64,000 bases of DNA, taken from the NCBI RefSeq assembly GCF_003075455.1, contig NZ_QDAE01000001.1, positions 62,001 through 126,000 on the forward strand. The letters run 5' to 3'. Made by a program: the position numbers and the translations under genes. This document shows, in pieces, positions 16,445 through 23,552 of this stretch. Position 1 is the first letter of the stretch, and every line of letters starts with the position of its first letter. The notes beneath the pieces were generated by a model. That model did not search any database. It was given only the letters and a program-made list of their open reading frames with translations, and was not told the DNA's origin. Source of the stretch: Arthrobacter sp. Bz4. Its GTDB lineage: Bacteria; Actinomycetota; Actinomycetes; Actinomycetales; Micrococcaceae.

Positions 16445-16948
16445 TTGAAAACTCTGAATCGTCGTGCTTCAGCGACTGCTGCAATAGCAATGTTTGCGAC
16501 ACTGAGCGCTGGGTTCCTTGCGGGACCAGCTCACGCCAGCCCAGCGGCAACTACTACGGTTTCAATAACTGAAGCGAAAGCTCAAATCCCAACGAATCTA
16601 GTGGCTCCTGGAAGTCCACGGTTCGGGGGCGGAGGGAATGCAGAGACGCAAGGCGTGAAGTCTTGGCTGGTAAAGCAAGCGCTTCGCGGCGTTGCCGGCA
16701 CAGTCAGAGGCGGATCGAACACTTTCATTAATCTGGCCGGCAACTGGCTAGATAGCGGCGCAAAGTCAGCACTGCGGAAGAACTCAGGACGTATCGCAGA
16801 CGTCATCGACGATGTAGCTGACCTTCCCGACCTTGCTACTCACGCCGTCCGCGGACATGTTTACAACGGTTTGAAGGGATTCCTAGGCCACGGAACCGCT
16901 AACGTCATTGCTAACGCAGTTGAAGGGGTCATGTGGATCCTTCTCTAA
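16445..16948 (+). CDS. Secreted orphan protein, candidate bacteriocin-like
   Basis: A 167-aa protein from TTG 16445, 5 bases after GGGGAGAA. Residues 1-31 form a clear Sec signal peptide (Lys/Arg start, hydrophobic core AIAMFATLSAGFLAG, cleavage after AHA). The mature part of about 135 aa is basic and Gly-rich, with GGGGN near residue 60, two helical stretches with alternating charge (ALRKNSGRIADVIDDVADL) and a hydrophobic C-terminus ending EGVMWILL. No enzyme motif and no cysteine pair are seen. Small size, signal peptide, amphipathic helices and orphan neighbours are compatible with an exported antimicrobial or cell-surface peptide, but I recognise no family and this is inference. Confidence 0.7.
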   Translation: MKTLNRRASATAAIAMFATLSAGFLAGPAHASPAATTTVSITEAKAQIPTNLVAPGSPRFGGGGNAETQGVKSWLVKQALRGVAGTVRGGSNTFINLAGNWLDSGAKSALRKNSGRIADVIDDVADLPDLATHAVRGHVYNGLKGFLGHGTANVIANAVEGVMWILL

Positions 16949-17000
16949 GAATTGGCGATCTCTTCTCCTATTAGCACTTCTAAGAAGCAAGGAAAGCCCA

Positions 17001-17417
17001 ATGCAAAACTCTAAGGAACAGCAAATAGCCTCACTCGAAGCACGAGTTGCGGCATTGGAGGACCGCCTCCATACGCTGGTCCTCTGTGTCCAGTACCAGG
17101 AGGATGAGCCTTTTGACGCCGAGATCAGTCGGCTGATGCTTCATGGAGAGGACCGCGTTGTTTTGAACCTAGTTCTTAGCGCAATACTTGATCGGGCGAG
17201 CGGCAAGCAACTACCCAAACGTCCTGATCCTGCTCATCTAGACCACCCTGCTCTGGATGCAGCCTTTGTCTCCGAGACGGTTTCGGCGGATGAAGCTGTT
17301 CGCCTCGTCTCGATGGTGGTTGGGGGCGATTATGCTGCTGAACGAGTAATTAGGGCTCACCAAAAGCGTGGTTTCGGGGAGGCCGGGTATCAAAAACTAG
17401 GCGTTCCTGCCGGCTAG
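17001..17417 (+). CDS. Hypothetical protein with N-terminal coiled coil
   Basis: A 138-aa protein; ATG 17001 follows AAGGAAAG at about 8 bases. The first 35 residues (KEQQIASLEARVAALEDRL) form a heptad-rich coiled coil, and the remainder is a compact helical region without membrane segments or known motifs. It lies 52 bases after the secreted orphan and could be transcribed with it. A partner or immunity role for the secreted protein is possible but unsupported. The C-terminal VIRAHQKRGFGEAGY is basic. Codon choice is less GC-rich than in the flanking genes. Confidence 0.6.
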   Translation: MQNSKEQQIASLEARVAALEDRLHTLVLCVQYQEDEPFDAEISRLMLHGEDRVVLNLVLSAILDRASGKQLPKRPDPAHLDHPALDAAFVSETVSADEAVRLVSMVVGGDYAAERVIRAHQKRGFGEAGYQKLGVPAG

Positions 17418-17453
17418 AACAGCAGTAGAGCGTCCGGTCTTGATACATATTTC

Positions 17454-17816
17454 TTGAGACCGGACGGTTTGCCGTTAAGACTTTATTCTAAACGCTTGGG
17501 CGGTCTCTTTGTCAGACCTGGCATCGGAGGGAAGAACATCAATTCACACGAAGGCGACCTATTTTGTTTTTTCTGGGAAGGAGACCGAACGGATCCGTCG
17601 GGAACAGATGACCATTACAGAATTATGGAAATTAAATCTGTAGATATAGACGCTCTACATGTACTGGTCTTCAAACAACGCTACGAAAGACCGCCGGACA
17701 AGGTTCGCCTTGAATCCCTGGTCCCGATCCAACTGCACGCAGTAATTGGCGGCCCGGTCGTCCTTCCGTTTAGCTCCTTCGACCCATGTTCGCTTCAGCC
17801 CGTCGATCTCCTGTAG
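17454..17816 (+). CDS. Hypothetical orphan protein
   Basis: A 120-aa reading frame from TTG 17454 with no good ribosome binding site. It contains EGDLFCFFWEGDR and DDHYRIMEIKSVDIDALHV, with regular spacing of hydrophobic and charged residues as in a small beta-rich domain, and ends in less ordered sequence. The frame starting at ATG 17786 appears to continue it, so the natural C-terminus may lie there (see the next entry). No family recognised. It lies in the A+T-richer accessory patch, and true coding is likely but not certain. Confidence 0.4.
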   Translation: MRPDGLPLRLYSKRLGGLFVRPGIGGKNINSHEGDLFCFFWEGDRTDPSGTDDHYRIMEIKSVDIDALHVLVFKQRYERPPDKVRLESLVPIQLHAVIGGPVVLPFSSFDPCSLQPVDLL

Positions 17817-17920
17817 CGCCTGAACCCGGCTATTTCCTGGGATTCAACGCACGGGCTGACACGACCGAAGGCATCGAATACATCTTCGCGGTCACCGCTT
17901 TGGACTACCAACACAGCTAG
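17786..17920 (+). pseudogene. Probable shifted C-terminal part of the preceding orphan
   Basis: ATG 17786 to TAG 17920 encodes EPGYFLGFNARADTTEGIEY and FAVTALDYQHS, which look like real protein. It overlaps the end of the preceding frame and is offset by one base, so either one base has been lost near 17780 or two fragments are fused. Confidence 0.3.
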
Positions 17921-18123
17921 CAACGCAGCGATCGCACTATCAGCGCATGGGAAACGGTATGACCCGCCATGTACTTTCACCGCTTCGCTCCGCCTCGGCT
18001 CCGCCTCATCGTCCGGCTTAGCTAGGACCCAGCCCCAACCAGTCCTCCGCTAACGCTGCCGATCGGTTCTTATCAACTAGCCCATCGGGGCGGGTTTGAT
18101 TAGTGATCGGCTACCACCGGTGA

Positions 18124-18296
18124 TCAGACGAAAGCTCGGTTCATCACCGCTGCAGTGTCTGAAACGCCCTCCGGCAACAGGTGAGAGTAACGGTCGATGG
18201 TGGTGCTTGCGTCCGCTTGCCGGACTTCTTGTCGACCCAGCGTAGGAGATGTGCGGTGGATCCGTCTTTGCGAAGACGTCTTTCGATGTTGGTCAT
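18124..18296 (-). pseudogene. Collapsed tyrosine-recombinase integrase
   Basis: On the reverse strand ATG 18296 opens MTNIERRLRKDGSTAHLLRW, the usual N-terminal arm-binding start of phage or ICE integrases. After only about 28 residues, and out of frame, it is joined to TTIDRYSHLLPEG with a short tail and stop at 18124, the C-terminus of the same enzyme class including the nucleophilic Tyr. Some 300 residues in between, with the Arg-His-Arg active site, are gone. It lies downstream of the tRNA-Leu 3' end, the place and orientation expected for an integrase that used this tRNA as attachment site. Confidence 0.8.
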
Positions 18297-18384
18297 GCTG
18301 ATTACTATGCGTCCACTTTGCCGATGGCCGTCGGAGATAACCAACTCGCGTGGTCGAATACAGGGCCCGTCTGGTCGAGGGCAT

Positions 18385-18413
18385 AAAAAAACCCCGGCGG
18401 ACCGGGGTTTTTT
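18385..18413. terminator. Bidirectional intrinsic terminator downstream of tRNA-Leu
   Basis: A-run 18385-18391, stem CCCCGG/CCGGGG around loop CGGA, T-run 18408-18413. It is perfect in both directions and terminates the leftward tRNA-Leu transcript. Confidence 0.92.
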
Positions 18414-18418
18414 CACAG

Positions 18419-18501
18419 TGCGCGGAGGGGGACTTGAACCCCCACCCTCGTTAGAGGACTAGCACCTCAAGCTAGCGCGTCTGCCATTCCGCCACCCGCG
18501 C
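18419..18501 (-). tRNA. tRNA-Leu, anticodon GAG
   Basis: Reverse strand: acceptor arm GCGCGGG pairs with TCCGCGC (one G-T pair), discriminator A, D-arm GGCGGAATGGCAGA, anticodon stem CTAGC/GCTAG with loop TTGAGGT, long variable arm as in class II tRNAs, and T-arm GGGGGTTCAAGTCCCCC. CCA is not encoded. The long variable arm plus GAG anticodon identify leucine (CUC/CUU codons). Confidence 0.95.
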
Positions 18502-18654
18502 AGGTGATGTTTTCCGTAGCTCTAAACCTCGGAAGCAGCGAAAAAAACTCTAACACGATCAAGGCCCAAGAGTTTAATCCGCTGCTCGCGGGACCCTCCA
18601 GACAAAGTGGTTAGGCTGGTGACACAGCTCATTCGCCACCAGGAGGCCCGCACG

Positions 18655-19956
18655 ATGAATATCAAGCCCGAAGACGAAGTTGTCCGCATCTGCCAGGAAC
18701 TCATCCGCATCGACACCTCCAACTATGGTGACAACGTGGGCCCCGGCGAACGAGCGGCTGCTGAGTACACGGCGGGCCTGATCGAGGAAGTGGGCCTTGG
18801 CACCCAGATTTTCGAGTCCGAACCGGGCCGGGCCTCCGTAATTGCCCGGATGCCCGGCTCTGATCCCTCCCTGCCCGCACTGGTGGTGCATGGCCACCTC
18901 GACGTCGTCCCCGCCCAGAAAGAGGACTGGACAGTCGATCCGTTCAGCGGCGAGGAAAAGGATGGCCTGATCTGGGGCCGCGGTGCAGTGGACATGAAAG
19001 ACATGGACGCCATGATTCTCTCGGTCGTCCGCAACATGCAGCGCGAGAAAATCCAGCCCAAGCGCGACCTGATCTTCGGTTTCTTCGCCGATGAGGAGGC
19101 CGGCGGTAAATACGGGGCATCCTGGCTGGTCGACACCCAGCCGGGCCTCTTCGAGGGAGCCACCGAAGCTATCTCCGAGGTTGGCGGCTTCTCAGCGAAC
19201 ATCGGCGGTCAGCGCACCTACCTGCTGCAGACTGCGGAAAAGGGCATTTCCTGGCTCCGTCTGGTAGCCCACGGCCGCGCCGGTCACGGCTCGCAGATCA
19301 ACACCGACAACGCCGTCACCCGGCTGGCCCGCGCCGTCACAAGGGTGGGGGAGTACCAGTGGCCGATTGAGCTGACCCCCACCACCCGCCAGTTCCTCGA
19401 CGGTGTGACCGAACTCACCGGCGTCGAATTCGATCCTGACAACCCCGAGACGCTCCTCGCCGAACTCGGCACCGTGGCCCGCTTCGTCGGAGCCACCCTG
19501 CAAAACACCTCCAACCCCACGGTGCTCAAGAGCGGCTACAAGCACAACGTCATCCCGGGCACCGCCGAAGCCCTGATCGACGTCCGCACCCTGCCCGGCC
19601 AGGAGGAACAGGTCCTCGCCACCATCAAGGAGCTCGCAGGCGACGGCGTCGACGTCACCTACGACCACAAGGACGTTTCGCTTGAGGTGCCATTCGCCGG
19701 CAACCTGGTGGACTCCATGATCGACGCCCTGCATAGCCAGGACCCCGGCGCGAAGGTCCTGCCGTACACGCTGTCCGGCGGCACCGACAACAAGTCGCTA
19801 AGCCGCCTCGGCATCACCGGCTACGGGTTCGCCCCGCTGCAGCTGCCCGACGAACTCGACTTCACCGGCATGTTCCACGGCGTCGACGAGCGGGTACCCA
19901 CCGAGTCGCTCAAGTTTGGTTCCAAGGTGCTCCACCGCCTGCTCACCACCTACTAG
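18655..19956 (+). CDS. M20/M25/M40 family metallo-hydrolase
   Basis: A 433-aa zinc amidohydrolase or peptidase of the ArgE/DapE/carboxypeptidase-G2 class. The metal ligands are visible in VVHGHLDVVP, WGRGAVDMKDMDAM and FFADEEAGGKYG (Glu-Glu pair with catalytic base), and near the end in SGGTDNKSL with MFHGVDERVP. A dimerisation domain separates the halves. ATG 18655 follows CAGGAGG, so the upstream GTG at 18607 is not used. TAGGCT at 18612 may be the -10 box. The exact substrate (dipeptide, acyl-amino acid or succinyl-diaminopimelate-like) cannot be told. The next gene follows at 9 bases. Confidence 0.9.
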   Translation: MNIKPEDEVVRICQELIRIDTSNYGDNVGPGERAAAEYTAGLIEEVGLGTQIFESEPGRASVIARMPGSDPSLPALVVHGHLDVVPAQKEDWTVDPFSGEEKDGLIWGRGAVDMKDMDAMILSVVRNMQREKIQPKRDLIFGFFADEEAGGKYGASWLVDTQPGLFEGATEAISEVGGFSANIGGQRTYLLQTAEKGISWLRLVAHGRAGHGSQINTDNAVTRLARAVTRVGEYQWPIELTPTTRQFLDGVTELTGVEFDPDNPETLLAELGTVARFVGATLQNTSNPTVLKSGYKHNVIPGTAEALIDVRTLPGQEEQVLATIKELAGDGVDVTYDHKDVSLEVPFAGNLVDSMIDALHSQDPGAKVLPYTLSGGTDNKSLSRLGITGYGFAPLQLPDELDFTGMFHGVDERVPTESLKFGSKVLHRLLTTY

Positions 19957-19965
19957 GCAGCGTCC

Positions 19966-21126
19966 ATGGACACCCCCGAGGAAATCCTCCCGGACCGACT
20001 CCTGGACACGTTCCGGGAGCGGGCCGCCGGCTACGACGCACGGAACGAGTTCTTCCACGCGGATCTGGCCGATCTCCAAGCCATCGGCTATCTCGCGTTG
20101 ATGGCACCCGTGAACGACGGCGGCCGGGGGTTGGGTGTCGCAGCGGTTGCCGCGTGCCAACGGCGGCTGGCGTCCGCGGCACCCGCCACCGCCCTGGCCA
20201 TCAACATGCACCTGGTCTGGACCGGGGTGGCCCTGATGCTGCAACGCCTGGGGGACCACTCCCTGGGTTTCGTCCTGCAGGAGGCCACCCAAGGGGAGCT
20301 GTACGCCTTCGGACTCTCCGAGCCGGGCAACGACGCCGTCCTGTTCGACTCCTTCACCACCGCCACACCACAGGCCGACGGCGGGTACTCGTTCACTGGA
20401 ACCAAAATCTTCACCAGCCTCGCACCCGCGTGGACGCGGCTCGGGATTTTTGGCAAGGCCACCACACCCGACGGCGCCGGGGAGCTGGTGCACGGAATCG
20501 TGACCCGGGGGACCGCAGGGGTCCACACGGTCGAGGACTGGGACACCATGGGCATGCGGGCCAGCCAGTCACACACCACCCGGCTGGACGACGTCGTCGT
20601 ACCCGCCGAACGGATCTTCAGGCACCTCCCGGTCGGCCCCAACGCAGACCCCCTCGTCTTCGCCATCTTCGGGGTCTTCGAGACGCTGCTGTCAGCGGTG
20701 TACACGGGGATTGGCGACCGGTCGCTGACCCTTGCCATCGACTCGGCCCGGCAGCGCGCCACCGGTCGCGACGGCGTGGCCCTGTCGCAGACGCCCGAGG
20801 TGCGCTGGCAGATCGCCGATGCCGCAATGGCCCTCGACTCACTCGATGCCCAGCTACGGTCTGTGGCGCGGGACCTGGACGAGGGTGCAGATCATGGGAG
20901 CCAGTGGTTCGCCAAGCTGGTGGGCCTCAAGCTGCGGGCCACCACCGTGGCCCGGCAGGTCAACGACGCGGCAATGCACCTTGCCGGCGGGCGCGGCTAC
21001 CAGGCTGGTAGCGAAATCGGCAGGCTCCACCGTGACGTGTTGGCGGGCCAGTACCATCCGTCGTCCACCGAGTCGGCTCACCGCACGGTAGCGACCGCCT
21101 GGTTGGGTCCGCAGGGGGACAGTTAG
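19966..21126 (+). CDS. Acyl-CoA dehydrogenase family protein
   Basis: A 386-aa flavoprotein of normal dehydrogenase length. The N-terminal helical domain contains LMAPVNDGGRGLGV, the FAD beta-domain GLSEPGNDAVLF and YSFTGTKIFTSLAP, with DTMGMRASQS after it, and the C-terminal helices AMHLAGGRGYQAGSEIGRLHRDVLAGQYHP in two adjoining motifs. The usual catalytic Glu (in YEGT or YGGT-like positions) is not obvious, so the substrate may not be a standard acyl-CoA. It starts 9 bases after the M20 gene, so the two are probably co-transcribed, which is an uncommon pairing. Confidence 0.82.
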   Translation: MDTPEEILPDRLLDTFRERAAGYDARNEFFHADLADLQAIGYLALMAPVNDGGRGLGVAAVAACQRRLASAAPATALAINMHLVWTGVALMLQRLGDHSLGFVLQEATQGELYAFGLSEPGNDAVLFDSFTTATPQADGGYSFTGTKIFTSLAPAWTRLGIFGKATTPDGAGELVHGIVTRGTAGVHTVEDWDTMGMRASQSHTTRLDDVVVPAERIFRHLPVGPNADPLVFAIFGVFETLLSAVYTGIGDRSLTLAIDSARQRATGRDGVALSQTPEVRWQIADAAMALDSLDAQLRSVARDLDEGADHGSQWFAKLVGLKLRATTVARQVNDAAMHLAGGRGYQAGSEIGRLHRDVLAGQYHPSSTESAHRTVATAWLGPQGDS

Positions 21127-21138
21127 GGCCTCCGGCTC

Positions 21139-21372
21139 CTAGGCCGTGCGTTCCACCCGGAGGACCTTGCGCCGCATCCAGTACCGGCGTCCGCCACCGA
21201 TGTAGATGCAACTGCGTTCCAGTTCCCATTTGCCGTACTCGGCGTGTTCGGTCAGCGCCTGACGGGCGGCGTTCACCGGTTCGCCCGCGTTGACGGTCAA
21301 CACCAGATACTCGTACCGGCGTTCGACGTCTCGCCGGGGCGCCGTGGCTGCGTTCAGAAATTGTTCTCGCAT
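21139..21372 (-). CDS. DUF5703 family protein
   Basis: A 77-aa protein with YEYLVLTVNAGEPVNAAR and a YGKWELERSCIYIGGGRRY block, the pattern of the actinobacterial DUF5703 family. It ends in basic YWMRRKVLRV. GGAGGG precedes the ATG on the reverse strand. No membrane segment or catalytic motif is seen. It diverges from the small acidic-tailed gene with only 40 bases between starts, so their promoters overlap. The function is unknown. Confidence 0.85.
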   Translation of the reverse strand: MREQFLNAATAPRRDVERRYEYLVLTVNAGEPVNAARQALTEHAEYGKWELERSCIYIGGGRRYWMRRKVLRVERTA

Positions 21373-21400
21373 TTCCCTCCAATTTTGATCACTTTACCGA

Positions 21401-21406
21401 TAACGT
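21401..21406 (+). promoter_or_regulatory. -10 box (leaderless) of the 77-aa gene
   Basis: TAACGT lies exactly 6 bases before ATG 21413. Confidence 0.5.
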
Positions 21407-21412
21407 CTACCC

Positions 21413-21646
21413 ATGAGTATTGATCCGCGTGTCGCGCTCCAAACCCTGGTTTCGGCGCTTGAGGAGCATCTTAACGCTGCCGCATCCCGGCGCGGGGACG
21501 AGGATCCGGCCGTTGAGGCCGCCTACCTGGCCATCGCCGACGCCTTCGACACCTATGAGGAAGTCCTCTACGACGCCCACGGGGAAGTGACGCCGCTGGT
21601 CATCTATGAAGACGGCGACGACGACGACGAATCCGACGAGTCCTAG
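21413..21646 (+). CDS. Small helical protein with acidic tail
   Basis: A 77-aa protein. The first 60 residues form amphipathic helices (ALQTLVSALEEHLNAAASRR, AYLAIADAFDTYEEVLYDA) and the last 12 are almost all Asp/Glu. No family name comes to mind, though the divergent pairing with DUF5703 and the leaderless -10 box support a real gene. Its stop overlaps the convergent aldo/keto reductase stop by four bases. The function is unknown. Confidence 0.65.
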   Translation: MSIDPRVALQTLVSALEEHLNAAASRRGDEDPAVEAAYLAIADAFDTYEEVLYDAHGEVTPLVIYEDGDDDDESDES

Positions 21647-22581
21647 GACTGGGCCGACACTTCGTCGAGCACCGCGGAGATTTGCGCGGGGAGCGGGTCC
21701 TGCCCCGCTGACAGGACATCCTTGAGCTGGTGGCTGGTCCGCGCACCGGTCATCGCGGCAGCCACCGTCGGCCGGTGCAGTACCCACCGCAGCGCCACTT
21801 CCAGTGGCGCCAGGTCCAGGCCTTTGGCGGCGGTGACCAGTGCCTCGGTGATCCGCTGCGGCCGTCCCGTGAGATACGGCTCCACGTAGGGCGCCCAGAG
21901 GTCCGATGCCGCCCGCGAATCCGCCGGGGTCTGACCCCGGTACTTTCCGGTCAGGACCCCACGACCCAGTGGCGCCCACGCCACCAGGCCCACCCCGAGG
22001 GCCTCCGCGGCAGGTGTCGCCTCCCGTTCCACGGTGCGGTTCAGCAGCGAGTATTCAGCCTCGTGCGCCGTCAACGGGAAACCAGCTGTGGCCGAGGCGA
22101 GGGCAAGTTCCCAACCCGCTTGGTTGGAGACGCCCACGTAGCGGGCCCGCCCCGTCCGGTAGGCCAGTTCCAGTGCCCCGAGGGTCTCATCCAACGGAAC
22201 GGCATCAAGGCGGGCCGGGGCCAGCCACAGGTCCACGTGGTCGGTTCCCAGCCGAGCCAGGGAAGCATCAAGGGAATCGAGGAGTCCCTTCCGGGACCCG
22301 TCAGCGCGCCGCACCCCGCCGTGCTGGCGTGCCGACCCACCCTGGACGGCAAGAACCAGCTCGGACCGGGCGACGGTATCGCCGATCAGGTCCCCGAGCA
22401 TCGCCTCCGCCCGGCCATCCGAGTAGCGGGCGGCGGTCCCCACCAGGGTGCCGCCGGCCTCGGTGAACAGACGAAGCTGTTCCCGTGCCGTCTCCTCATC
22501 CGCGTCCTGCCCCCAGGTCATTGTGCCCAATCCCACACGGGATACCGTCAGACCGCTGCTACCCACGTTTTGCCACTGCAT
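21643..22581 (-). CDS. Aldo/keto reductase family protein with degenerate active site
   Basis: A 312-aa TIM-barrel of the AKR family: start [22 protein letters not shown], middle [20 protein letters not shown], end [19 protein letters not shown] (NADPH-phosphate loop). Of the catalytic tetrad Asp-Tyr-Lys-His only the Tyr is seen (TAARYSDG). The Asp position reads Gly (LVGTAARY), the Lys strand reads VLAVQGG with Gln, and the His position in VDLWLAPAR reads Ala. It may therefore bind nucleotide without normal reductase activity. The reverse-strand promoter TAGGCT (22588-22593) lies 6 bases before the ATG, so the mRNA is probably leaderless. Confidence 0.85.
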   Translation of the reverse strand: MQWQNVGSSGLTVSRVGLGTMTWGQDADEETAREQLRLFTEAGGTLVGTAARYSDGRAEAMLGDLIGDTVARSELVLAVQGGSARQHGGVRRADGSRKGLLDSLDASLARLGTDHVDLWLAPARLDAVPLDETLGALELAYRTGRARYVGVSNQAGWELALASATAGFPLTAHEAEYSLLNRTVEREATPAAEALGVGLVAWAPLGRGVLTGKYRGQTPADSRAASDLWAPYVEPYLTGRPQRITEALVTAAKGLDLAPLEVALRWVLHRPTVAAAMTGARTSHQLKDVLSAGQDPLPAQISAVLDEVSAQS

Positions 22582-22642
22582 ACGGTAAGCCTAAAGCCTC
22601 GGGGAGGGCTGTCGCCTACCGGAGGTTGACGGCTGAGTACTC

Positions 22643-22648
22643 TAAGGT
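22643..22648 (+). promoter_or_regulatory. Candidate -10 box of uppP
   Basis: TAAGGT lies 7 bases before GTG 22656; TACTCT just upstream overlaps it as an alternative. No ribosome binding site is seen. Confidence 0.4.
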
Positions 22649-22655
22649 CTTACTT

Positions 22656-23480
22656 GTGAATTGGATCGAAGCTGCCATCCTGGGCCTGGTGCAGGGCCTG
22701 ACGGAATTCCTGCCCATCTCCTCAAGCGCCCACCTCCGGATTGTCGGCGAGTTTCTACCGAACGCCCAGGACCCAGGCGCCGCGTTCACGGCGATCACCC
22801 AACTTGGCACTGAAACCGCCGTGGTGGTGTTTTTCTGGCGCGACATTGTCAGGATCATTCGGGCCTGGAGTGGGTCGCTCGTCGGGAAAGTACCCACCAG
22901 CGACCCGGATGTGAGGATGGGTTGGCTCGTGATCCTCGGCAGCCTCCCGATCGGTGTGCTGGGGCTGCTCTTCCAGGACCAGATCGAGAGCACCCTGCGC
23001 AGCATGTGGCTGACCGCCACCATGTTGATCGTGTTTGGGCTCATCCTGGCGGTGGCGGACGCCGTCGGAAAGCAGAACCGGTCCCTGGACCAGTTGACGT
23101 ACCGGCACGGCATCTTCTACGGCTTCGCCCAGGCGCTGGCCCTCATCCCGGGCGTCTCCCGGTCGGGCGGCACCATCACCGCCGGCCTTTTCATGGGGTA
23201 CAACCGCGAAGCCGCAGCACGCTATTCGTTCCTGCTGGCCATTCCTGCCGTGTTTGCCAGTGGCTTTTTCCAGTTGTTCAAGAGCATCGGCGAGCCGGGC
23301 CCCTACGGGCTGGGGGAGACGGCACTGGCCACCGGTATCGCCTTCGTGGTCGGGTTCATCATCATTGGCTGGTTCCTGAAGTTCGTCTCCACCCGCAGCT
23401 ACGGCCTCTTCGTCTGGTACCGCATCCTGCTGGGCCTGGCCCTGTTCCTGCTCCTCGGATTCGGCATCATCAACCCCTGA
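22656..23480 (+). CDS. uppP: Undecaprenyl-diphosphatase
   Basis: Integral membrane phosphatase (BacA type) that recycles undecaprenyl diphosphate to the monophosphate carrier for peptidoglycan and other wall polymers. 274 aa. [15 protein letters not shown] (with the E-P-S-S residues) and [13 protein letters not shown] are the two active-site motifs facing each other in the membrane, and about eight hydrophobic segments are visible. GTG 22656 gives the typical start [13 protein letters not shown]; frames upstream of it are not protein-like. It precedes mshC by 72 bases. Confidence 0.95.
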   Translation: MNWIEAAILGLVQGLTEFLPISSSAHLRIVGEFLPNAQDPGAAFTAITQLGTETAVVVFFWRDIVRIIRAWSGSLVGKVPTSDPDVRMGWLVILGSLPIGVLGLLFQDQIESTLRSMWLTATMLIVFGLILAVADAVGKQNRSLDQLTYRHGIFYGFAQALALIPGVSRSGGTITAGLFMGYNREAAARYSFLLAIPAVFASGFFQLFKSIGEPGPYGLGETALATGIAFVVGFIIIGWFLKFVSTRSYGLFVWYRILLGLALFLLLGFGIINP

Positions 23481-23540
23481 TTCCCCTGTCAGCAGAACGT
23501 CTGGGGCGGATCGCTGGTCGGGTCACCGCTGCAAGGAACG

Positions 23541-23546
23541 TATTGT
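23541..23546 (+). promoter_or_regulatory. -10 box of mshC (leaderless)
   Basis: TATTGT lies exactly 6 bases before GTG 23553. Confidence 0.55.
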
Positions 23547-23552
23547 AGAAGT

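Larger units (their letters stand above)
13800..18413. mobile_element. Remnant of an integrated conjugative element at tRNA-Leu (borders uncertain)
   Basis: The patch contains a collapsed integrase next to the tRNA 3' end, pieces of a conjugation ATPase, a mobilisation-type protein and DUF4913, a start-less lipoprotein gene, and orphan genes of lower GC. No intact transfer gene remains. I saw no second copy of the tRNA 3' end on the left, so the left border is a guess. Confidence 0.55.

Noticed and set aside
22485-22655. N-terminal extension of uppP from 22485
   Set aside because: It overlaps the divergent aldo/keto reductase start; the extra residues are Pro/Arg-rich and absent from the family.
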